13,501 bases of DNA, from NCBI GenBank assembly GCA_934462945.1, contig CAKSJF010000063.1:1-13501 (forward strand), read 5' to 3'. A program made the position numbers and the translations under genes. Shown here piece after piece: positions 1 through 5,847 of the stretch (its first letter is position 1; the number at the start of each line of letters is the position of its first letter). The notes beneath the pieces were generated by a model, which was given only the letters and a program-made list of their open reading frames with translations, was not told the origin of the DNA and did no database searches. The stretch comes from an uncultured Clostridia bacterium. GTDB lineage: Bacteria; Bacillota; Clostridia; UBA1381.

Positions 1-51
1 TACTCCTACACACTACAAAAAGTACCTATTTAAGCCGTTTTGCTGCTATAC

Positions 52-1053
52 TCACTTCTTCATAGCTTCCTCAACAGCAACTGCAACTGCAACCGTAGCG
101 CCGACCATCGGGTTATTACCCATTCCGATCAAGCCCATCATTTCTACGTGAGCCGGAACGGAGGAAGAGCCTGCGAACTGAGCGTCGGAGTGCATTCTGC
201 CCATGGTATCGGTCATACCGTAGGAAGCCGGGCCGGCTGCCATATTATCCGGGTGAAGGGTACGTCCGGTACCGCCGCCGGATGCAACGGAGAAGTATTT
301 CTTACCCTGTTCGATACATTCTTTCTTATAAGTACCTGCAACCGGGTGCTGGAAACGGGTCGGGTTGGTTGAATTACCGGTGATGGATACGTCAACGCCC
401 TCTAAGTGCATGATTGCAACGCCCTCGCGGACATCATCAGCACCGTAGCAGCGAACTTTTGCACGCTCGCCGTTTGAGTATGCCTTTTCGGAAACAACCT
501 TAACCTTACCGGTATAATAATCAAACTCAGTCTTTACATAAGTAAAGCCGTTGATTCTGGAGATTACCTGTGCAGCGTCCTTTCCAAGACCGTTTAAGAT
601 AACCTTTAAATCTTCTTTTCTTGCCTTGTTTGCGCTTCTTGCAAGACCGATTGCGCCCTCAGCTGCTGCAAAGGACTCATGACCTGCTAAGAATGCGAAA
701 CATTTTGTCTCATCTCTCAAAAGCATAGCGCCCAGGTTTCCGTGTCCCAGACCAACCTTACGGTCATCTGCAACCGAACCCGGAATACAGAAGGACTGCA
801 AGCCTAAGCCGATTTTTTCAGCTGCGTCAGCAGCCTTAGTAACGCCGTCCTTGATTGCGATTGCTGCGCCGACTGTGTATGCCCAGCAAGCGTTCTCAAA
901 GCAGATCGGCTGAATGCTCTTTACTAAATTATATACATCGATTCCCTTATCATCACAGATTTTCTTTGCTTCTTCAATCGAAGAAATGCCGTGCTTTGCA
1001 AGCTCTGCATTGATCTGATCGATTCTTCTTTCATAACTTTCAAATAATGCCAT
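52..1053 (-). CDS. GGGtGRT-family protein
   Basis: The 333-residue product carries the family's diagnostic GGGTGRT heptapeptide at about residues 259-265, in a Gly/Ser-rich stretch, with a second glycine-rich region near residues 300-318. It has no signal peptide or clear membrane helix and is predicted cytosolic. Seven cysteines are seen (about residues 33, 51, 56, 89, 118, 202, 246). From family knowledge, GGGtGRT proteins occur in anaerobic Bacillota and lie beside a NifU-like iron-sulfur scaffold gene, as here, but their biochemical role is not established. I infer a role linked to iron-sulfur cluster assembly or delivery. The ATG is preceded by AAGGAGG with a 9-nt spacer in the 23-nt gap after the upstream scaffold gene, so the two are almost certainly cotranscribed. 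No convincing terminator is visible in the 51 bases between the stop and the window edge. Confidence 0.93.
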   Translation of the reverse strand: MALFESYERRIDQINAELAKHGISSIEEAKKICDDKGIDVYNLVKSIQPICFENACWAYTVGAAIAIKDGVTKAADAAEKIGLGLQSFCIPGSVADDRKVGLGHGNLGAMLLRDETKCFAFLAGHESFAAAEGAIGLARSANKARKEDLKVILNGLGKDAAQVISRINGFTYVKTEFDYYTGKVKVVSEKAYSNGERAKVRCYGADDVREGVAIMHLEGVDVSITGNSTNPTRFQHPVAGTYKKECIEQGKKYFSVASGGGTGRTLHPDNMAAGPASYGMTDTMGRMHSDAQFAGSSSVPAHVEMMGLIGMGNNPMVGATVAVAVAVEEAMKK

Positions 1054-1076
1054 GATGTAATTCCTCCTTCTTCCGA

Positions 1077-1769
1077 TTATTCATGCCGCGGGTCGATGAG
1101 CTTTACTGCATCGTCCACACGTCCGTATTGACCGCTTGCCTTTTCGAGCGCTTCATTTGCGTCCATACCTTTTGCGATCATTTCCATCATCTTGCCCAAA
1201 TGTACAAACTTATATCCGATGATCTGATCTTCATCATCAATTGCAATCTTTGTGATGTAGCCTTCTGCAAGCTCTAAGTAACGCGGACCCTTTTTGAGTG
1301 TTGCGTAGGTTGTACCAACCTGAGAACGCAAGCCTTTTCCTAAATCCTCTAAGCCGGCGCCGATCGGCAGACCGTCCTCAGAGAATGCGGTTTGTGTACG
1401 TCCGTATACGATCTGGAGGAATAATTCTCTCATAGCGGTGTTGATTGCATCGCACACTAAGTCAGAGTTTAATGCCTCTAAAATTGTCTTTCCAACTAAG
1501 ATTTCAGACGCCATTGCTGCGGAATGGGTCATTCCGGAACATCCGACTGTCTCTACCAATGCCTCCTGAATTACGCCTTCCTTTACGTTTAAGGTCAGCT
1601 TACAGGTTCCCTGCTGCGGTGCACACCAGCCAATACCGTGGGTCAGACCGGAAATGTCCTTGATTTCCTTTGCCTTTGTCCAATGTCCTTCCTGAGGAAT
1701 CGGTGCAGGACCGTGGTTCACACCCTTTGCCAAAGGACACATAGCTTCTACTTCACTTGAATACTTCAT
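1077..1769 (-). CDS. NifU-like iron-sulfur cluster assembly scaffold protein
   Basis: The 230-residue cytosolic protein resembles the NifU N-terminal / IscU scaffold fold, on which iron-sulfur clusters are built before transfer to apoproteins. Visible support is a set of spaced cysteines: a CAPQQGTC segment (Cys49, Cys56), the VGCSGMTHSAAMASE segment typical of the family (Cys77), and Cys106 in LVCDAI. Cys11 is extra. It is longer than a minimal IscU (about 130 residues), with an N-terminal extension and a C-terminal part around residues 150-230 that looks specific to the subfamily paired with GGGtGRT proteins. It is the first gene of the minus-strand unit and the GGGtGRT gene follows after 23 nt. 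The ATG has AAAGGAG upstream with a rather long spacer of about 13 nt. A sigma-A-like promoter and a leader inverted repeat lie upstream. The family call is firm; the client proteins are unknown. Confidence 0.9.
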   Translation of the reverse strand: MKYSSEVEAMCPLAKGVNHGPAPIPQEGHWTKAKEIKDISGLTHGIGWCAPQQGTCKLTLNVKEGVIQEALVETVGCSGMTHSAAMASEILVGKTILEALNSDLVCDAINTAMRELFLQIVYGRTQTAFSEDGLPIGAGLEDLGKGLRSQVGTTYATLKKGPRYLELAEGYITKIAIDDEDQIIGYKFVHLGKMMEMIAKGMDANEALEKASGQYGRVDDAVKLIDPRHE

Positions 1770-1807
1770 GTTCTTTTTTTGCTCCTTTCAAGATTTGAGT
1801 AACAGAC

Positions 1808-1836
1808 AATCTGTCAAATTCATTTTTTGACAGATT
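1808..1836. repeat. Perfect 11-bp inverted repeat in the leader of the iron-sulfur operon
   Basis: AATCTGTCAAA at 1808-1818 and TTTGACAGATT at 1826-1836 are exact reverse complements separated by 7 bp. The element lies just downstream of the minus-strand -10 box (1848-1853) and upstream of the ribosome binding site near 1782. It could be a repressor operator overlapping the start of transcription, or an RNA stem at the 5' end of the mRNA. No T-run follows it, so it does not look like an intrinsic terminator. A smaller overlapping dyad, ACAGA-CAA-TCTGT, sits at 1802-1814. Confidence 0.7.
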
Positions 1837-1847
1837 TCCCTTTCTCT

Positions 1848-1876
1848 ATTATAACAGCAAATTCGCCTTTATGCAA
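1848..1876 (-). promoter_or_regulatory. Sigma-A-like promoter of the iron-sulfur scaffold / GGGtGRT unit
   Basis: Reading the minus strand, TTGCAT (1876-1871) is followed by a 17-bp spacer and a consensus TATAAT (1853-1848). The predicted start of transcription near 1841 leaves a leader of about 70 nt, which contains the 1808-1836 inverted repeat. Confidence 0.72.
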
Positions 1877-1925
1877 TAAAAAACTTTGAAATTATTTCAT
1901 TTGTCAAAAAAAAGTTTTGTTTTTC

Positions 1926-1937
1926 ACAAAATTTTGT
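1926..1937. repeat. 12-bp perfect palindrome between divergent promoters
   Basis: ACAAAATTTTGT is a perfect palindrome about 50 bp upstream of both the minus-strand -35 (1871-1876) and the plus-strand -35 (1983-1988). Its central position would suit a regulator acting on both operons, but palindromes of A/T bases arise easily in DNA this AT-rich, so the functional reading is weak. Confidence 0.35.
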
Positions 1938-1982
1938 CCAAAAATATTTGAAAGAGCTGCAATAGAAAATTTTTCAAAAACC

Positions 1983-2011
1983 TTGCTATTTTTTAAAATT
2001 TCATGTATAAT
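1983..2011 (+). promoter_or_regulatory. Sigma-A-like promoter of the cell-surface glycan operon
   Basis: TTGCTA at 1983-1988, a 17-bp spacer and a consensus TATAAT at 2006-2011. Transcription would begin near 2018, about 54 nt before the chosen ATG at 2072. An in-frame ATG at 2003 overlaps the -10 box and one at 2024 has no ribosome binding site, so this promoter helps to fix the start of the first gene. Confidence 0.72.
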
Positions 2012-2071
2012 AGAGGTTGTACTATGGAAAATTGCGCGAAAATATCAATTTCACCGAAAGGACAAAGGAAC

Positions 2072-3193
2072 ATGAAATGTAATTTATTACTATCCTTAAT
2101 GCAGCTGGATATCGGCGGTGCGGAGACGCATGTTGTGGAGCTTGCAAAGGAGTTAAAAAAGCGCGGCTACCATGTGGTGGTAACCTCAAACGGCGGTGTT
2201 TATGAAAAAGAGCTTGCGGATGCAGGAATTAAGCATTATCGGGTGCCCTTGCAGAATAAGAATCCGAAAAACGTTCTGCACGCATTCCGGGAGCTGCGGA
2301 GAATTATTGAGGAGGAAAAAATCGATCTGGTGCATTCCCATGCCCGGATTCCGTCCTTTATTTTGGGGCGGCTGCATAAAAAAATGCACTTTCCCTTTGT
2401 GACAACGGCGCACTGGGTGTTTACTACAAAATACGGCTTAAAATATATCACAGACTGGGGACAGAAAACCCTGGCTGTGAGCGAGGATATTAAAAAATAT
2501 CTGATGGATAACTATCATATTCCGGAATCGGATATTATCGTCACAATCAACGGAATTGACACAGACAAATTTTCTCCGGATACTGACGATACCGAGGTTC
2601 GAAAAGAGTTCGGACTCACTCCGGAGGATCATGTGATTACCTATGTCAGCCGGATGGATCAGGACAGAAGTCTTGTGGCGCATCAGCTGATTGCGGCAAT
2701 GCAAAAGCTTGATCCGCTGATCGGAAATTTAAAGCTTTTGATTGTGGGCGGCGGAAATGATTTTGACGCGGTGCAAAAAGAGGCAAAAGAAATGAATCAG
2801 ACCCTTGGGAGGGAGGCAATCCTGCTTGCCGGGGCGAGAACAGATATTAACCGCCTGGTTGCGCCGGCAGATCTTTTTGTCGGGGTTTCGCGTGCGGCTT
2901 TAGAGGCAATGGCAGCGGCTAAGCCAACGGTTATTGCCGGCAATGAGGGATATATCGGACTGTTTGACAAGGATAAAATTGATCTTTGCTTTTCCACAAA
3001 CTTCTGCTGCCGCGGCTGTCCGCAGTCGGAAACAGAAACGCTTGCAAATGAAATCGGTGCGTTTTTCGGCATGTGGGACGAGGATCGGGAAAAGCTCGGA
3101 CAATTCAGCCGTGAATTTGTGAAGGAGCGTTATTCCGTGAAGAAAATGACGGACGATACAGAGCGTTTGTATCGCATGGTTTTGAAAAAATAG
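2072..3193 (+). CDS. Glycosyltransferase family 4 protein with C-terminal cysteine cluster
   Basis: Predicted cytosolic GT-B fold enzyme of 373 residues that would transfer a sugar from an activated donor to a lipid-linked or glycan acceptor. Seen: an N-terminal Rossmann start with the GGAETH motif (residues 15-20), a linker with AVSEDI and INGIDTDKF (about 135-167), and a donor-side domain with LLIVGGG (222-228) and SRAALEAMAAAKPTVIAG (273-290). The usual EX7E pair is incomplete: Glu278 is present, but Val270 sits where the first Glu is expected. Residues 306-316 contain four cysteines (306, 312, 313, 316), unusual for GT4. Start chosen at ATG 2072, which has AAAGGA 9 nt upstream; an in-frame ATG at 2003 lies in the promoter. 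First gene of the operon, 19 nt before csaB. Donor and acceptor cannot be told from sequence. Confidence 0.9.
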   Translation: MKCNLLLSLMQLDIGGAETHVVELAKELKKRGYHVVVTSNGGVYEKELADAGIKHYRVPLQNKNPKNVLHAFRELRRIIEEEKIDLVHSHARIPSFILGRLHKKMHFPFVTTAHWVFTTKYGLKYITDWGQKTLAVSEDIKKYLMDNYHIPESDIIVTINGIDTDKFSPDTDDTEVRKEFGLTPEDHVITYVSRMDQDRSLVAHQLIAAMQKLDPLIGNLKLLIVGGGNDFDAVQKEAKEMNQTLGREAILLAGARTDINRLVAPADLFVGVSRAALEAMAAAKPTVIAGNEGYIGLFDKDKIDLCFSTNFCCRGCPQSETETLANEIGAFFGMWDEDREKLGQFSREFVKERYSVKKMTDDTERLYRMVLKK

Positions 3194-3212
3194 AAGTAAG
3201 GGATTGATCAAT

Positions 3213-4316
3213 TTGGAAAGAATCCTGATATCGGGATATTATGGTTTTCGAAATAATGGTGATGACGCGCTTTTGAAAGCGATTGTGGACGATCTGAAAA
3301 AGCAGAACCCCAAAATCTTTCTGACGGTTTTATCCAAAAACCCGAAGGAGACGAGGAGGCGGTATGGCGTTCATGCGGTGAACCGGATGAACCCCTTTGC
3401 GGTGTTATATGCGCTGATCCGGTGCAGACTGCTTTTATCCGGCGGCGGAACGCTGATTCAGGATCGGACAAGCACAAAATCACTGTTATATTATTTAGGA
3501 ATTATCCGGCTGGCAAAGCTTTTCGGAAAAAAGGTGATGCTTTATTCCAACGGAATCGGACCGCTCCGGGAGGAGCATGTGCCGATGACGAAAAAAGTTT
3601 TGAACCGGGTGGATTTAATTACTCTGCGTGACCGGTCAGCAGAGGAGGAACTGGAGAGAATCGGCGTTACTAAACCGAAAATTTTCCTGACAGCCGATCC
3701 GGCATTCACTCTTTTGGCAGAGAGTGCGGAAAAAGGGAAAAAGCTTTTATCAGACTGCGGACTGGATCCGGAGCGGGAAACCGTTTGTATCAGCGTTCGG
3801 AAATGGAAAGCGCTTCCGGCGCATTTCTGCGATGTGATTGCAGAAGCTGCAGATGAACTTGCAGAAAAATATCAGATCCTGTTTGTGCCGATGCAGCCCA
3901 GTAAAGATCTTGCTATTTCCAGGGAAATAGCAGGAAAAATGAATCATTCATCCGCCTTGTTCCCGGGAAGTGAGAATGTTGGGGAAATGCTGGCGGTTTT
4001 GGGAAGAATGAAGCTTTGTATCGGAATGCGTCTGCACAGCTTAATTTATGCGGCAAGTCAGAGCGTTCCGGTGGTCGGATTGGTGTACGATCCGAAAATT
4101 ACCGGCTTTATGGATTATATCGGACAAAAACACTATTTGCATGTGGACACCCTTTCTGAGGATGCGCTTTTCGGGCAGATTCAAAAGGTTTTGAATCAGT
4201 ATGACGAGATTCAAAGCGAGCTTTCCGATACATCAGCAATTCTCCGGAAAAAGGCTGAGCAGAATGCAAGGCTGGCTGAAATGCTGCTAAGAGGGGAGGA
4301 GCTGCATCTTGAGTAA
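3213..4316 (+). CDS. csaB: CsaB-type polysaccharide pyruvyl transferase
   Basis: 367-residue cytosolic enzyme expected to transfer pyruvate from phosphoenolpyruvate to a hexosamine of a lipid-linked surface glycan, forming a pyruvyl ketal. Seen: N-terminal GYYGFRNNGDDALL (residues 8-21), corresponding to the family's GYYGFGNxGDEAIL signature; SGGGTLIQD (76-84); SNGIGPL (112-118); a DPAF segment (162-165); and GMRLHSLIYAASQSVPVVGLVYDPK (271-295), with conserved Arg273 and His275. Length is normal. In Bacillus anthracis and related bacteria CsaB makes the pyruvylated secondary cell wall polymer bound by SLH-domain S-layer proteins. Start: TTG at 3213 has TAAGGGA 9 nt upstream. An in-frame TTG at 3204 abuts that site with no spacer and is unlikely. 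The 3' end overlaps murJ by 8 nt, suggesting coupled translation. Related pyruvyl transferases act on exopolysaccharides, so the polymer is inferred. Confidence 0.9.
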   Translation: MERILISGYYGFRNNGDDALLKAIVDDLKKQNPKIFLTVLSKNPKETRRRYGVHAVNRMNPFAVLYALIRCRLLLSGGGTLIQDRTSTKSLLYYLGIIRLAKLFGKKVMLYSNGIGPLREEHVPMTKKVLNRVDLITLRDRSAEEELERIGVTKPKIFLTADPAFTLLAESAEKGKKLLSDCGLDPERETVCISVRKWKALPAHFCDVIAEAADELAEKYQILFVPMQPSKDLAISREIAGKMNHSSALFPGSENVGEMLAVLGRMKLCIGMRLHSLIYAASQSVPVVGLVYDPKITGFMDYIGQKHYLHVDTLSEDALFGQIQKVLNQYDEIQSELSDTSAILRKKAEQNARLAEMLLRGEELHLE

Positions 4317-5847
4317 GAGCGAAAACATGTTGAAAACAGCCGGATTTATGGCAATTGCAACCCTTCTGGCAAAGGTGTGCGGTCTGGCACGCGAAATGCT
4401 TATTGCGGCATTCTTTTCCACCGGTTATCTGGGCGAGGCATATCTTGCGGCAACCCAACTGCCGATGACGTTGTTTGATATTGTGATCGGCGGGGTCATT
4501 TCTGCGTCTTTTATTCCGATTTTTAACGATCTTCTGCAAAAGAAGAATCGGGAGGAGGCAATGCGGTTTGCCAATAATTTTATCGGCATGATCCTGACGG
4601 TCTGTACGCTGATTACGGTGGTCGGAATCCTGTTTTCCGATCAGCTGATCACGCTTTTAGCGCCCGATTTTAATACCGAAACACATCAGCTTGCATCTCA
4701 GCTTTCGATGATTATGTTTCCGATGATTATTTTCACCGGTCTTGCATTTTCCTTTGTGGGAATTTTGCAGTCCTTTGGGGAATTTAATATTCCGGCAATC
4801 ATGAGCCTGCTCTCCAATCTGTGCGTAATTTTGTATTTTCCGCTGTTTGGAAAACGCTTTGGGGTACACGGACTGGCGGTTGCCATGCTGATTTCCTGGA
4901 GCATTCAGGTGTTTGTACAGATTCCGGCGCTGCGGCGGTTTTCCTTTCATTTCTGTCCGCGCCTGCACATGACCGATCCGGATATCCGGCGCGCCTTGGT
5001 TTTGGCAGGTCCAATGCTCGTAAGCACCTGGGTTCAGCCGCTTTATTCGATTGTCAATACCCGGATTGCGTCGGGTATCAGCGGAGCGGTTGCAACGCTT
5101 AATTACGCAAACCGGCTGTATATTGTGGTAACAGGTGTGTTCTCCTTTGTGGTGACAAATCTGATTTTCCCAAAGCTTTCGCGTGCGAACTCTGCGGAGA
5201 ATCAGGAGGAATCCAGAAAGCTGGTGCTGATTTCGCTAAAATCGGTCGCTATGGTGATTTTACCGCTGATGGCAGGCTTTATCCTGCTGTCCGAGCCGAT
5301 TATTTCGGTGATTTATGAGCATGGAAAGTTTGATGCAACCAAAATTACGGCGGCGGCACTTTCCTGTTATTCGGTCGGCATGATCGGACTTTCTGTGAAT
5401 GAGGTGCTTTCCAAAACCTTTTTCTCTATGCAGGATTCCAAAACACCGATGGTAAATGCGATTTTGAGTATGCTTTTTAATATCTTGCTTGCTTATACGC
5501 TTTCTCCGGTATTTGGCGTCTGCGGTTTGGCTTTGGCAAGCGCCGGCGGCTCTACCGTTAATGCGGCGCTAAACTATTACTGCATGCGGAAAAAGCACGG
5601 GAAAATCTGCGATTTACGCGATATTGCCGATTTTATTAAAATAATCGGTTCGGCGCTTTTAATGTCTGCGGCAGTATTCGGTGTGCGTGAGCTTTTAAAG
5701 CTGAAACTTTCCGACGGTCTGGTTTCCAATCTGATTCTGGGAGGCGGCTGTGCCGTAGCAGGCGTGATTGTATATGCGGCGGCTTTGTACCTATTGAAAG
5801 AAACAGAAATTCGTGATTTATTGAAAGGAGGAAAAAAGCATGACTGA
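4309..5847 (+). CDS. murJ: MurJ/MVF-family lipid-linked oligosaccharide flippase
   Basis: 512-residue integral membrane protein with about 14 hydrophobic segments over its whole length, matching the usual size and pattern of the MurJ (MviN) branch of the MOP superfamily. Seen: early KVCGLAREMLIAAFFSTG (residues about 22-39), followed by IVIGGVISASFIPIF, both strongly family-typical, and a later SKTFFSMQDSKTPM segment. MurJ flips lipid II across the cytoplasmic membrane. Placed between csaB and an O-antigen ligase-like gene, this copy may instead flip a surface-glycan lipid intermediate, in the way the MVF protein CsaA is linked to csaB in bacilli; this is inference. Start is TTG at 4309 with GGGGAGGAG 7 nt upstream, inside the csaB 3' end. 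The gene's own end overlaps the next ATG by 8 nt. Whether the genome has a separate housekeeping MurJ or Amj cannot be seen here. Confidence 0.9.
   Translation: MSKSENMLKTAGFMAIATLLAKVCGLAREMLIAAFFSTGYLGEAYLAATQLPMTLFDIVIGGVISASFIPIFNDLLQKKNREEAMRFANNFIGMILTVCTLITVVGILFSDQLITLLAPDFNTETHQLASQLSMIMFPMIIFTGLAFSFVGILQSFGEFNIPAIMSLLSNLCVILYFPLFGKRFGVHGLAVAMLISWSIQVFVQIPALRRFSFHFCPRLHMTDPDIRRALVLAGPMLVSTWVQPLYSIVNTRIASGISGAVATLNYANRLYIVVTGVFSFVVTNLIFPKLSRANSAENQEESRKLVLISLKSVAMVILPLMAGFILLSEPIISVIYEHGKFDATKITAAALSCYSVGMIGLSVNEVLSKTFFSMQDSKTPMVNAILSMLFNILLAYTLSPVFGVCGLALASAGGSTVNAALNYYCMRKKHGKICDLRDIADFIKIIGSALLMSAAVFGVRELLKLKLSDGLVSNLILGGGCAVAGVIVYAAALYLLKETEIRDLLKGGKKHD

Larger units (their letters stand above)
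1770..2071. other. Divergent intergenic control region, strongly AT-rich
   Basis: This 302-bp gap between the iron-sulfur unit (minus) and the glycan operon (plus) contains no gene. It holds a promoter in each direction (listed separately), an inverted repeat inside the minus-strand leader, a TGAAAT-T-ATTTCA palindrome at 1887-1899 and a 12-bp perfect palindrome at 1926-1937. The heptamer TGTCAAA or its complement occurs at 1812-1818, 1826-1832 and 1902-1908. The stretch 1877-1982 between the two -35 elements is almost entirely A/T and may act as an UP-element or curved segment for both promoters; that last point is inference. Confidence 0.75.

Noticed and set aside
1..51. Terminator after the GGGtGRT gene
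   Set aside because: The 51 bases contain a short A/T run but no stable stem I can find. The terminator may lie beyond the left edge.
1808..1836. Inverted repeat read as an attenuator terminator or riboswitch
   Set aside because: No T-run follows the stem on the transcribed strand, and no conserved riboswitch core or alternative antiterminator stem is visible. An operator or simple 5' stem is the more modest reading.
2003..2071. N-terminal extension of the first glycosyltransferase from ATG 2003 or 2024
   Set aside because: ATG 2003 overlaps the TATAAT box at 2006-2011 and ATG 2024 has no ribosome binding site. ATG 2072 has a good site and opens directly onto the first strand of the fold.
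3204..3212. TTG at 3204 as the csaB start
   Set aside because: The TAAGGGA site ends at 3203, leaving no spacer. The TTG at 3213 has 9 nt and gives the expected family start MERILISGYYGF.
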